Shown one piece after another: positions 11,007 through 22,139 of a stretch of 64,000 nt of DNA. Numbering within the stretch: position 1 is the stretch's first letter; every line of letters starts with the position of its first letter. The stretch comes from Impatiens glandulifera. Its lineage: Eukaryota > Streptophyta > Magnoliopsida > Ericales > Balsaminaceae. A program made the position numbers and the translations under genes. The notes below the pieces were generated by a model. It searched no databases. It saw nothing but the letters and a program-made list of their open reading frames with translations, and was not told the DNA's origin. The DNA is taken from assembly GCF_907164915.1 (NCBI RefSeq), contig NC_061864.1, positions 18,326,484 through 18,390,483 of the forward strand. Reading direction: 5' to 3'.

Positions 11007-14000
11007 ATGGAGAGTAGTGATGATGTTGTAATTTCAAATGGGTTAGATAATGACAGAATGGTATCTAATGCTAAAGAAGATACAATTGGTGTTGAATTCC
11101 TTGAGGATTTTGATTCTTACATGGAAGATATCAACGAGAGATTGGTGGTTTCGCGAATGGTAAGTGATTCTGTCATGAAGGGAATAGTGAATGCAGTTGA
11201 ACAAGAGGCATCTGAAAGAATTACTGACAAAGAATTTGAGATTTCTCTTCTGAAAGAATCTCTATCTTTTCACCAAACTGGTTCTGATAGAAGTGGTTAT
11301 TCGGATGATGTTGGCAGCCTACGAATTGTGGCGATAGATCTGGTTAAGAAGATGAAGAAAGAGATTGATAGACTTAAAGGGGGTTCTCCTTCGATTCGAA
11401 AGATGGCTTCTGGTTCAGAGTTGATGGGTTTGGGCGAAATTCTACAGGATAAAGTTTCCAACAATTTTGCTGTAATGGAAAACTCTCTCGATGATTTGGA
11501 AACCACCATTGATAAGATTTGTTCGGAGGATTCATCGATAAGTGAGTGGAAGCATGAACAGGAGTTGCAGAGAGAGCTTGAAGGATTTATTATTCAGATT
11601 TCAATTAAGAATCTTCAAGAAGAATTCGCAGAGAGTTTAAAGTATCAAAGCTGCAGTTACTGTGAAAACATGGTCGAGAAAATCAACAAGATTTCAAGTT
11701 TGCGGAAGGATCTGAATGAAATCCTGAACTCGGTTTCGAATTCCGAATCTCACAATTTGGATAGTCATCACCGCAAATTTTCGCTGGACAGTCACGTGTT
11801 TTCGTCAATAATGCGAGGAAATGGAGTTTCAAACGAGTCTACAAATGGTACGCTCGATAAATGGAGCGCTGCCCAGTTTAAGCACTTGCAAAAGGACGAG
11901 TTGGTTGAATATTTCAATACTGAAATTTCGAAGATGAGGAGGAACCATGAAAGCACGGTTCAGGAGATGACCGAAGATTATTTTACTCTGAGACGAGAAT
12001 ATTTGAAAGAAAATGGTTCATCTTCACCGTTTCGCAAAGATAAAGAATTGGATGTTTTGAAGAAAAAAATCCAAGAGATCATATCGAGATTGGACGATAT
12101 CCCTCTGGAAAATAAAAAACTGTCCGTAGTAACAAACGGGGATAGATTGAACGACAGGCTGAATGATCTTACATCTGAAAACCATCAACTTAGAGAAACT
12201 ATTCTCGAAAAGAAAAAGGAAATGACATTTTTATCAGATCAAGCTTCTAATGCATCAGAGAAGATGACACAGTACTCATTAAACGAGATCAAGTTACTGA
12301 AATCAATTGAAGATCTCCGATCTTTCGAGGAAAACACATTCCTCGAGAATTTGATTGCTTCAGAGGTATTCAAATGCACCTTTGAAGACTTAAGATCATT
12401 TCAGGCCATAAACGCTACTACTGAAGCGCTGGAAATTGATGAGGCAGAACTAGAACACTTGGCTATGCAAGGGCTTTGTGAAATTCTCTACGAAGAAGCT
12501 TTAAAGGAAGCCGAGTTACAAATTAAAGAACTAAAAATTAGAAACGCTTCAGAGTTTGATCGCCGCGTTCATCTTGAGCATAACGTAACTGAAAAAGAAG
12601 ATAAACTGAAAAGTCTTATTCACGAGAAGGAAGATTTGGAGAAGAAGTTAAAACTAGCGGAACTTTTGGTGGAAAAGCATGGGAATTCGACATTCGAAAT
12701 GTCAATGTTGTTAACCAAGGAGAAAGAACGCGTTGAACTAGCTTACAAAGAGATCAATGATTTGAAGGAGAAAACCTGTTTGCAGGAATCATTGATCTCC
12801 GAGAAAAGCAAAGAACTCGATGCCATCAAAAGTAAATTGTTGGAGATATCACAACAAAACGAGGCGCATACTTTGCAAATAAGAGAACTAAAAGAAAATT
12901 TAGAATCGCTAACGCTTCAGTTTACAAGCATCGACAAAGAGAGGCAGTCACTTCTGGCTGCCAATCAAGAGAAATTGGGAGCTCTTTCATTGCTAGAAGC
13001 TAAGGAGGAAAAACAAAGAGAACAAAATGAGGCGCAAACTTTGGAAATAAGTGAATTAAAAGAAAATTTTGAATCACTAGTGCTTCAGTTTACAAGTGTC
13101 GATGAAGAGAGGCAGAGGCTTGTGGCTGCTAATCAAGAGAAATTGGGAGCTCTTGTATTGCTAGAAGCGAATGAGGAAACACAAAGAAAACAAATTAACG
13201 CTCTCAGTGTTTCTGTCAGCAGCCTTTCAGATTCACTAGCCAAATTTGAGGACAAAGTATTTGAGGATATTAAAAATGATAGCTCGAGGTAATCATTGTT
13301 ACCATTTCTTTAATATCTGTTTGGTTTCCAATATTAACTAGAATGATACTTTCCTTGGATTTTCAGGTTAGAAGGGTTAAGTTATGAAGTGCGTCCTCTC
13401 ATCAAGGATGTTAAAATACTGAAAAGAACTAGTTTTCTGTATAAACAACAGCTTGAAAGGGTATCAGATACCCTCCAACTAGCTGAGGCTGAGGTAATGG
13501 TTGAATTAAGTACTTTTGGTTAATAAATAGTTAATTGAGAATTTTTCTCAGAATATGATTGGTTTTCTAAGATCATTTCCAGCATAAATTAAATTTAAAA
13601 CAAAATAATTTACTACTATCTTTCAATTTGAAATGCATAAACTATCTTGTTTCCATCATTAAGCAATAGTTTTGAGTTCTTATTAAGTTTTTTGTTGAAT
13701 TACCCAATTACCCGGCAACTTTGTTATGAGCTAAGGATGGAGAGATGAAAAATGGAATATTTTTTTATTGTTTTTCAGCAAAAAGTATCTATGTAATGGA
13801 GTTAGTGGTAGCTAATGAGGGGAAATCTATTTTTGCTCCCAAAGAGGTTAATTGATTGTGTAGTACATGTATGAAGTTGTCTATTACCTTAATCTATGGT
13901 ATAAACTTGATGCTGTGATGTACTATTTGAACTTGAAAAATGAGCAAATATAAAGGATTTTTTATTCAAGTACCATTTTACCCTTTAAAGAAAGGAAAAA

Positions 14001-14379
14001 CAAAATGATTCTGCTTCAAACTCAACAGCCTCAAATCAGAAGTAAATTGATATTCTTGTATTTTCAGGTTGATCTTTTGGGCGATGAGGTGGATGTGCTA
14101 TTAGGTCTTCTTAAGAAAATCTACATAGGACTTGATCACTATTCACCAATTTTGCAATATTATCCTGGTGTAAGTCATTTCCCTGAAAATTTTCATTTGG
14201 GTATCGCAAATATTTGATTGAAAACATAATGATTTTTATTCCAAATTTAAACTCATTGAACCAGCATCTTTTGGTTTGAAAATGAGGGAAGCTTGATATA
14301 TGTTGTGGTGCAGATTATGGAGATCCTTAGGTTGGTTCAGAGAGAATTGCGGGTAGAACCTACTAAACATGCGTCATGA
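11007..14379 (+). CDS. WAP: WPP domain-associated protein (coiled-coil)
   Basis: Long coiled-coil protein of the plant family first described as a partner of WPP-domain (nuclear-envelope-targeting) proteins. Exons 11007-13288, 13367-13493, 14068-14169 and 14314-14379 give 858 codons ending TGA, close to the roughly 830-residue tomato homologue. The family signature is near the N terminus (residues 28-75): [39 protein letters not shown] and [10 protein letters not shown]. Much of the remainder is Glu/Lys/Leu-rich heptad-like coiled coil. Residues about 615-725 hold an internal duplication: [18 protein letters not shown] is echoed by [18 protein letters not shown], each followed by a QEKLGAL(S/V)LLEA motif. 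The short C-terminal exons encode the conserved [20 protein letters not shown] and the end of the protein. No membrane anchor is seen. Confidence 0.9.
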
Positions 14380-14391
14380 TGTGATTAACAA

Positions 14392-14478
14392 GGTATGCAT
14401 TTTACTTTTGGGTATTTCTTTTCTAATTTAACCTATGATTATCTTTGTTTTCTATTTGTGATTAGTTTGATTTGCAGG
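14392..14478 (+). other. Possible 3'-UTR intron of the WAP gene
   Basis: Thirteen bases after the stop there is AAG|GTATGCAT, and TTGATTTGCAG ends at 14478. The donor is within 50 nt of the stop, so splicing here need not trigger nonsense-mediated decay. Inferred only. Confidence 0.35.
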
Positions 14479-14479
14479 T

Positions 14480-15740
14480 TTTCTGATTTGAAGACACAAA
14501 CAAAGTTTAAAGTCCAAAAGATATAGAATGGAGGGATGCAACATGTAGAGCAAAATAGTGAGCTGATTATTATTGGTTATTGGTTTTTTTTTTTTTATTG
14601 TTGACGAAGGGTTGTTGTTATTGTTGTTTAACCTTGTTTTGAACATATCGTAAATTTGCTTTAGTGCTAGGTGGGTGACCTAAGGTTAGTTTTTGTTTTT
14701 GTTAGCACAAACAAATGTTTGTTTTATACAGGCAGATCCATTGTTAGGCCTAAATGTTTTTAATTTTGATCATATAATTCAGAATCAACATTCATATTGC
14801 ATTGAAACATGTATTAAAAGATGAGTTAAAAAGTTGTCATATTTAAAACACATAGATCTGATTCCACTTTTTGCATCATTCAAGTCAACAAGAAAAGAGA
14901 CAAACCATTGTGGAGGGGGGACAGTTTCTTAAACCTTATAAAGACAAATGTAGACATGACAGATTTTCATGTTGCCTTATCTTATCCATTATTACATTAA
15001 TCAATTGAAAGATACCTTCATATATTTACAACCAACCTGCCAACTCAATGACAAAACCTAAAATAAACTATTTTAGAACTCATGAATTTGAAACAATTAT
15101 TCGCGAATAGGTAAACCACCCTTGAGTTCGTTTTTTCTCGCTTCTTCATTATGAAATAAATATGTATTAATATGTTGTGATGTCTATTCACAATCCAAGT
15201 TGGGGTTTCCTTATGAAGTGGAAAGAAGCTAATTTTGTCTCTTATCAATTCCAAATTCCAAATCAATGTCCTCTACCAACCCAACAAGGCCATTAATCAA
15301 AGGTTTTATGTCAATAATAAATTTTGACAAACCCTAATGAATGAGTTTATTCAGTTGATCATATATAGATAAGTTATTTAACAACTTACAATATTTAAGT
15401 TACAAAGACTTTCCTATGTGTATGTATGTACTATTATCCTTAGTAATACAAATTTTTTTAATGTCATATTAAAAAAGACAGGGAATGAATGATGCATCAC
15501 ATGGATTTCATGTTGGATTTCAATGCCTCCATGGCTCCATTTAGTCCAAAAGGTTGTAACATGGGAAGAATTGGGAAAAGAAACATAACGACTATAAAAT
15601 TTAAATCCATTATTAAAATGGTCTAAAGTACTATTGATCATCAATTATGAGTATCTTGTGGGGAAAAAAAGAAAGAGAAAAAGGACAGGTCAAGTCAGAG
15701 AGAAGGCAATTGTCTATAATGGAATAGACCTATGACCGGT
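14480..15740. other. Intergenic spacer between WAP and the receptor kinase
   Basis: Holds the probable WAP 3' UTR (to about 14760) and then AT-rich spacer. No further gene, RNA or repeat recognised. Confidence 0.55.
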
Positions 15741-15997
15741 TTTATTTATGTTCATATTTGTCTCAACTCTCAAGAACGAGCAGTTACACCAGACGTCTGT
15801 TTCAGATTCTCAGACTTTAAAGAAAACGATAGAATGCGACACACCCATCTCTATTTCTTTTGATTTTCAGTTCATTTTCAGCACAATCCACCTTCTTACA
15901 AGAAGGAAAAAGTGTGTTTTTCTTTCTGGGTTTTGTCAAATTTCCTTACTTAGATCTGTAAAGGAGGATTCCGATGCTAATAATGGACAGATTCAAG

Positions 15998-16078
15998 GTA
16001 AATCTCAAGTGGGTTTTGGATATGGATTATGTATTGCTGTTGAGTATTGATTTCTCTTTTTCTTGATTCTCCTTTTAG
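15998..16078 (+). other. Predicted 5'-UTR intron of the CrRLK1L gene
   Basis: Donor TTCAAG|GTAAATC and acceptor CTCCTTTTAG|GA. Splicing would join two upstream reading frames described in the findings. Inferred from splice-site sequence. Confidence 0.45.
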
Positions 16079-16120
16079 GAAAATTAATGTCAAGCTTCGA
16101 TCTAAAGCTTGAAGACGACA

Positions 16121-18394
16121 ATGGTGATCTTTCTGGCGATTATCTATTTACTTTTTGGAGGTGCAATCGGAGAAACTGAAAAGAACACATTTTTAATCAA
16201 TTGCGGCACAAATGGAAGCTCCATTATTGATGGTAGAAAATGGGTAGGAGACATTGAACCAAACAACAATGTCACTCTCAGCAGTTCTTCTGTTTTATTG
16301 GTGTCTAATTCTTCCTCCTCTTTCAATGAAGATTCTTCATTATATTCAACAGCCCGTTTATTTACAGATAACCTAAACTACACTTTCAGAGGATTTCAAG
16401 GAAATTACTTCCTTAGATTACATTTCCACCCCATCTCTTCCCCTAACTACGACGATAAAAGATCATTCTTTTCCGTGGAAGCGAACGGAGTCAAGCTACT
16501 GTCGAAATTCAACGTCGCCGGAGAAATTCAACTCAGAAAATCATCTCCCCTGTTCTTGATTCAGGAATATTTCCTTAAAAATGATCTTGAATCTTTAGTG
16601 ATTGGTTTTGTTCCTGATAAAGGCTTGTTTGGATACGTGAACGCCATCGAAATTGTACCGGTTGTCGACGATGATTCTCTGTTTAATAAACGGGTCGGGA
16701 TTCAAACGATGTACAGATTAAACGTGGGTGGGATGGATATCAAACCGGGTCTTGACGAGCTATTTAGATCTTGGGAAGTCGACAGCGGTTACATGCTTTC
16801 TTCAGAAGCCGGGTTTGAAATCGAAAACAAATCTTTCGTCGGGTATGGGTCTGTTAACGATACGATAATGGCTCCGATTTCGGTTTACGAAACCGCCCGA
16901 ACTTCGACTAACGCTCAAGTTCTCGAGAAGAGATTCAACATGTCTTGGGAATTCGTGGTTGACCCGGGTTTCGATTATTTAGTCCGATTGCATTTTTGCG
17001 AGCTGGAATTTGATCGCGAAAACCAAAGAAAATTCAGAATTTACGTTAACAATAAGACCGTTGCCGATAATTTCGATGTTTTTAAACTTGCCGGAGGAAA
17101 GAACCGGGCTTTTCATCAAGATTTTGTTGATTCTGTGTCGGATATGATCGACACGATCTGGGTTCAGCTCGGCCCGACTGTAGCTCTCGGATCTTCAGAA
17201 AGCGATGCTTTATTAAACGGGCTTGAAATCTTCAAGCTGGGTCGAAACGGCGATCTTACCCGTTTGGAGAAATACAATCGTCCTCGCAAAACTAAACAAA
17301 CAAAAAATCTCATCCTTTGGGTTGGAATCGGGGCGGGTCTGGCCACTATTCTTGTTATCGGGTGTCTGCTCACGTTGATAATTCGTCTATGCAAAACGCG
17401 AAAAAATAAACCAAGAGGACTCGGGTCGGTGTCCATATCCGGAGTGAGTAGGAATTTTACTCTAGCTGAAATTAAAGCCGCAACGAATAATTTCGATGAA
17501 AAACTTATCCTTGGAGTGGGCGGATTCGGAAAAGTATATAAAGGCGAGATCGAGGAAGGATTTACTGTCGCGATTAAACGGGCCAACCCGCAATCCGAAC
17601 AGGGGCTAAAAGAGTTCCAAACCGAGATCCAGATGCTATCCCGGTTACGACACAAACATCTTGTTTCCATGGTGGGTATTTGCGAAGAAGGTAACGAAAT
17701 GATATTGGTTTATGGGTATATGTCAAATGGAACATTAAGAGACCATCTTTTAGGACAAAACAACGTAAATAATCCATTGAATTGGAAACAACGATTGGAA
17801 ATATGTATTGGGGCAGCCCGAGGGCTTCATTACCTTCACACGGGGTCTGACCGGGGCATCATTCATCGCGATGTTAAATCGACAAATATATTGTTAGACG
17901 AGAATTTGGTAGCGAAAATGGCTGATTTCGGGTTGTCGAAAAGTGGACCTTCTTTGGACCATACACACGTGAGCACGGCTGTTAAAGGAAGCTTGGGTTA
18001 TCTTGACCCGGAATACTTTAGGCGACAACAATTGACCGAGAAGTCGGATGTTTATTCGCTTGGTGTTGTTTTGTTGGAGGTTGTTTGTGCTAGACCGGTT
18101 ATATATCCTTCTTTACCTAAAGATGAGATAAATTTGGTCGAGTGGGCTATGAAATGGCAAAGGGAGAAAAAACTTGAAACTATAATTGACCCGTATTTGA
18201 AAGGACAAATCTGCCCCGAATCGTTGGAAAAGTTTGGGGAGATTGTCGAGAAATGTCTTTGCGACGAAGGAAAGATTCGACCAACAATGGGGGAAGTTCT
18301 TTGGCATTTGGAATGCGTTTTGCAGATTCATCAAGCTTGGATATGTGAAACAAATGGAGAAGAAACAATGGATTCAAATAATCTTGTATTGTAA
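16121..18394 (+). CDS. CrRLK1L-type receptor-like kinase (malectin-like ectodomain)
   Basis: Intronless 757-codon receptor kinase of the Catharanthus RLK1-like (FERONIA/THESEUS/HERKULES) family, which senses cell-wall state and peptide signals at the plasma membrane. I place the start at ATG 16121 (strong context ACAATGG), giving the signal peptide MVIFLAIIYLLFGGAIG. A two-part malectin-like ectodomain follows to about residue 390, with INCG, FLRLHFHP and VRLHFCELE typical of the family. A membrane span lies near 396-421. The kinase domain carries the glycine loop GVGGFGKVY, VAIKR lysine, catalytic HRDVKSTN (RD type), DFGLSK, and an activation segment with HVSTAVKGSLGYLDPEYF. All catalytic residues are present. 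At 757 residues it is shorter than the 800-900 usual for the family, with a brief C-terminal tail. Which member it represents is not clear. Confidence 0.94.
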   Translation: MVIFLAIIYLLFGGAIGETEKNTFLINCGTNGSSIIDGRKWVGDIEPNNNVTLSSSSVLLVSNSSSSFNEDSSLYSTARLFTDNLNYTFRGFQGNYFLRLHFHPISSPNYDDKRSFFSVEANGVKLLSKFNVAGEIQLRKSSPLFLIQEYFLKNDLESLVIGFVPDKGLFGYVNAIEIVPVVDDDSLFNKRVGIQTMYRLNVGGMDIKPGLDELFRSWEVDSGYMLSSEAGFEIENKSFVGYGSVNDTIMAPISVYETARTSTNAQVLEKRFNMSWEFVVDPGFDYLVRLHFCELEFDRENQRKFRIYVNNKTVADNFDVFKLAGGKNRAFHQDFVDSVSDMIDTIWVQLGPTVALGSSESDALLNGLEIFKLGRNGDLTRLEKYNRPRKTKQTKNLILWVGIGAGLATILVIGCLLTLIIRLCKTRKNKPRGLGSVSISGVSRNFTLAEIKAATNNFDEKLILGVGGFGKVYKGEIEEGFTVAIKRANPQSEQGLKEFQTEIQMLSRLRHKHLVSMVGICEEGNEMILVYGYMSNGTLRDHLLGQNNVNNPLNWKQRLEICIGAARGLHYLHTGSDRGIIHRDVKSTNILLDENLVAKMADFGLSKSGPSLDHTHVSTAVKGSLGYLDPEYFRRQQLTEKSDVYSLGVVLLEVVCARPVIYPSLPKDEINLVEWAMKWQREKKLETIIDPYLKGQICPESLEKFGEIVEKCLCDEGKIRPTMGEVLWHLECVLQIHQAWICETNGEETMDSNNLVL

Positions 18395-18399
18395 TTTGT

Positions 18400-18870
18400 A
18401 ATTAGTGTTTGTGATCCCTAAAGGTTTGTTGTAATTCATAATAATCTTGAGTGTTTAATTCAAATTGTAATTTCATGAATAATTATTACTATCATCATAG
18501 TGTTAATATAAGGGAATTCTACTTTGAATTTTGAAAAAAAAACAATTATAAATGTTGTTTGCAAATGGACTATGAAGTATGAACCTTGTTTGAAGATAAG
18601 ATATTTGATTTTTTAAATTTAAATTTGGTTTTTACTTTGTCAGTTATACTCTTCAAAATCCTAACCAATATCTAGAAGATTTGATAAATCATGCATTGAA
18701 TCAGTTTATTGTTTTTAATATCAATTCATATTTTATGCTTTAAAACTAATTTTAAAATAAATAACTAAATAAAATTAATTAGAAAATATAATAATAATAA
18801 TAATAATTTCAAACAAATAATGAAAAATAAGTTAATATATATATGAGAGAAGATAGTATATTTCAAAAAA
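18400..18870. other. AT-rich spacer
   Basis: Contains the receptor kinase 3' UTR and AT-rich DNA with a short ATA/AAT repeat near 18790-18808. No gene seen. Confidence 0.55.

Positions 18871-18875
<5 letters not shown>

Positions 18876-18906
<31 letters not shown>
18876..18906 (+). repeat. GA microsatellite in the POLD4 leader
   Basis: About twelve GA units end just before the ATG of the next gene (18913), so they would lie in its 5' UTR. GA/CT leaders are common in plants and may affect transcription. Confidence 0.8.
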
Positions 18907-18910
<4 letters not shown>

Positions 18911-18912
18911 CA

Positions 18913-19370
18913 ATGGCTTCTTCAACAAGAGGTAAAGGGGAGATGAAAGGTTACTTCAAGCAGAAAAAGAATACTAGCATTGGCAAAAAGAGCGCACTTT
19001 CTTTAAAGTCCAAGGCTAAGATCCAGCCTCCGATCGAACCCAATGGTGTGCAACTTTCTGCCCTAATTTCTCATGGAGGTTCTCTTGACCTAGATGGTCC
19101 GGTGATCTCTCCCTTTCTTTTCGATTTATTGATTGTAAATTTCATAATCTGTTTGTGTAATGCGTGATTGAATCAGATGTTTGCGATGAGAAAGAACAGA
19201 TTCTTAAGGAGTTCGATATGAACATGCTGTACGGGCCGTGTTTGGGGATAAGCAGAATTGATCGATGGGAGCGTGCTAATAAACAGTTTCTGAATCCTCC
19301 CAAGGAAATTGAGTCTCTTCTCAAGGAAGCTAAGTTTTCTCCTAATTGCTTATGGGATGATCGTGTTTAG
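18913..19370 (+). CDS. POLD4: DNA polymerase delta subunit 4 (p12-like)
   Basis: Smallest accessory subunit of replicative DNA polymerase delta, acting in the nucleus with PCNA. Exons 18913-19096 and 19177-19370 (GT-AG, phase 1) give 125 codons ending TAG, the usual plant size. The basic N terminus holds GEMKGYFKQKK, which looks like a PCNA-interacting box at the extreme end of the protein, as in human p12. The conserved C-terminal family core reads EFDMNMLYGPCLGISRIDRW, followed by ERANKQFLNPPKEI. The start follows the GA-rich leader; an in-frame upstream methionine falls inside that microsatellite and is not a credible start. The gene converges with the beta-tubulin gene, stop codons about 370 bp apart. 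Confidence 0.9.
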
Positions 19371-19741
19371 GGTTCTTAGTTATGTCTTGTAATATTACTA
19401 TGAAGTTATGTTTTTCATGGATCTGTAATGTTTGCTACTACTACTAATTCTATGTTATTTGATCAGTTTCCTTCATCTTCAAATGTGTATGATTATCATC
19501 AAATTGATAGCTTTTAATCTAACAATCCAAAGAGATAAAAAAGAAAAGATGACATTTTTAATTAAAATATGAACCATTCCAATAATATATGGATAATAAT
19601 AATACAAACCCACAAATTCAATCCAAACATATGAAAATAACCACCCAAAAGTACACCATCCAAAGAGATAAACCAGATAGAAAGAAAGAAAACAACAAGT
19701 TCCAGGTATCTTCAAACAATCAACCAACCAATTTTACTCAT

Positions 19742-21895
19742 TTAATTGTCTTCCTCTTCTTCCTCCTCTTCATCATATTCCTCATCTGCAGTCGCATCCT
19801 GATACTGTTGGTACTCAGCCACTAGATCGTTCATGTTGCTCTCGGCTTCAGTGAATTCCATCTCGTCCATTCCTTCTCCAGTGTACCAATGCAAGAAAGC
19901 CTTCCTCCTAAACATAGCAGTGAATTGCTCACTGACCCTCCTGAACATCTCCTGAATTGAGGTTGAGTTTCCAATAAACGTAGAAGACATTTTCAAACCC
20001 GTGGGTGGAATGTCACAAACACTTGACTTGACGTTGTTGGGTATCCACTCCACAAAGTATGAAGAGTTCTTGTTCTGAACGTTGATGATCTGTTCGTCGA
20101 CTTCTTTCGTGCTCATTTTTCCTCTGAACATGGCAGAAGCTGTTAGGTATCGTCCATGGCGAGGGTCGGCAGCACACATCATGTTTTTGGCGTCCCACAT
20201 TTGTTGAGAGAGTTCGGGGACAGTTAGGGCACGGTATTGTTGGGAGCCTCTGGAAGTTAAGGGGGCAAAACCAACCATGAAGAAGTGGAGACGGGGGAAG
20301 GGGATCAAGTTTACTGCCAGTTTGCGCAGATCGGAGTTTAACTGCCCAGGGAATCGGAGACAGCAGGTCACGCCGCTCATGGTTGCAGATATTAGATGGT
20401 TCAGATCGCCAACTGAAAGGAGAAAATGTGAATTTTTAGGGATCAATTCCAAACAAATTAGATTTCAAAAGTAGCTGTCTCAAAATGAAATAAGAGAACA
20501 TATACAATTTTACAAAAAGAAATAGGAGAACATAAGCAATTTTAATCTAATGTAATGGGATAAAAAGACAGCAGGGGATGAAAGAATGATATGATTGATG
20601 AGTAAATTGTTCAATTGGGTAAACAGAGTTATTTGAAATTAATCTCAAAGTGTTTTGGAAGGATCTATACAGGCTTTATTCACCTATAAAAGTAATGAAA
20701 GAGACAACACAACAGCTCACAATCAGGTAGAAGACAATATCTTTTCATTTTTAATAAAAGACAATGCCTTTAACAGCTCACAATGAGGTAGAAGAAGCCA
20801 CCAACCATAGCGGTCATCAACATTAACCTTCTTATGGATTAATATTTAGTAAAAAAGGTTCTAATAAAGCTGAATATTTGCAACCATCTGTTATCTAATG
20901 TAAGAGTTTGTAGAAGTAGTAGTAGCAGCAACAGTTAGAATAGAAACACAATAATATAACTTACATGTGGGAGTAGCAAGCTTCAATGTTCGGAAGCAAA
21001 TGTCATATAGGGCTTCATTATCCAAAACCATACATTCATCAGCATTCTCAACAAGCTGATGAACAGAAAGGGTAGCATTGTATGGCTCAACAACAGTGTC
21101 AGACACTTTTGGTGAAGGGAAAACAGAAAATGTCAACATCATACGATCTGGATATTCCTCCCTGATTTTTGATATCAGAAGGGTGCCCATACCAGATCCA
21201 GTTCCACCACCCAAAGAATGACAAACTTGAAATCCTGTCAAAAGAAACACAATCTTTCTAAGACCCTTGGCTGAATTCAAACAAAATTGCATAAATAATG
21301 AAACATCATAACATCTTATCAGTTGAAGAAACACAAAGCAGCTCTATCAAACACAATCAAAGCAAGCATATCTATCTAATACAGTTGAATCAAGCAGCTC
21401 TAGCAATGAACAAACCCTAATCAAGTATATCAGATCTAACCAGCTCTAGATATCACAAGCAATTTAACATTTCCGAATAAGAGAAGCAAGCAAGATCTTA
21501 CCCTGCAAGCAATCACAATTCTCAGCCTCCTTCCTTACTACATCAAGAACGGAATCGATCAACTCAGCACCTTCAGTGTAATGTCCTTTAGCCCAATTGT
21601 TACCAGCGCCGGACTGACCGAAAACGAAGTTATCAGGGCGAAAGATCTGTCCAAAAGGACCAGATCGGAGGGAATCCATAGTACCAGGTTCGAGATCCAT
21701 AAGAACAGCGCGTGGAACATACCTTCCACCACTAGCCTCATTATAATAGACATCGATTCTGTCAAGCTGAAGATCAGAATCGCCAGCATACTTACCGGTG
21801 TTATCGATTCCATGTTCATCGCAGATAACCTCCCAGAACTTTGCCCCGATCTGGTTGCCGCACTGCCCGCCCTGGATGTGAAGGATCTCTCTCAT
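19742..21895 (-). CDS. TUB: Beta-tubulin
   Basis: Subunit of microtubules. Three exons, 21502-21895 (394 nt), 20965-21234 (270 nt) and 19742-20412 (671 nt), match the standard plant beta-tubulin architecture and give 444 codons. The N terminus MREI is the tetrapeptide used in co-translational tubulin mRNA autoregulation in animals. Visible landmarks are the [10 protein letters not shown] nucleotide-binding start, the [23 protein letters not shown] tubulin signature (across positions 21150-21230), [11 protein letters not shown] at the exon 2/3 join and the acidic C-terminal tail. The tail ends in a run of Glu, then Asp-Asn. No disruption is seen. The 5' region has GA-rich sequence and a TATA-like box, consistent with a highly expressed gene. 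Confidence 0.98.
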
Positions 21896-21977
21896 TGTGT
21901 AGTGAAGATTGCAGCAGGAAAATGAAGCTTGTGAGTTTGGGCGGGAGGGGGGGAGGATAAGGGAGATCTGAGAGAGA

Positions 21978-21985
21978 TTTTTATA
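21978..21985 (-). promoter_or_regulatory. Putative TATA box of the beta-tubulin gene
   Basis: Minus-strand TATAAAAA about 85 bp upstream of the ATG, flanked by GA/CT-rich leader sequence. Positional inference. Confidence 0.5.
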
Positions 21986-22139
21986 AGAGAGAGAGAGAGA
22001 CTGGCAAAGAACACGGGAGAGGCTTGTGAAGGAGAGAGACTAGGGTTTCTACACTGTCATACGATAGACATTTGTCGCACTATTTCTTCGGTCTTTTTCA
22101 TTTGACCCGATCTTTTCGTCCGATCGTCTTAAGCCAGCC

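Noticed and set aside
14005..14217. 70-codon open frame
   Set aside because: It is exon 3 of the WAP gene read through its flanking introns, not a separate gene.
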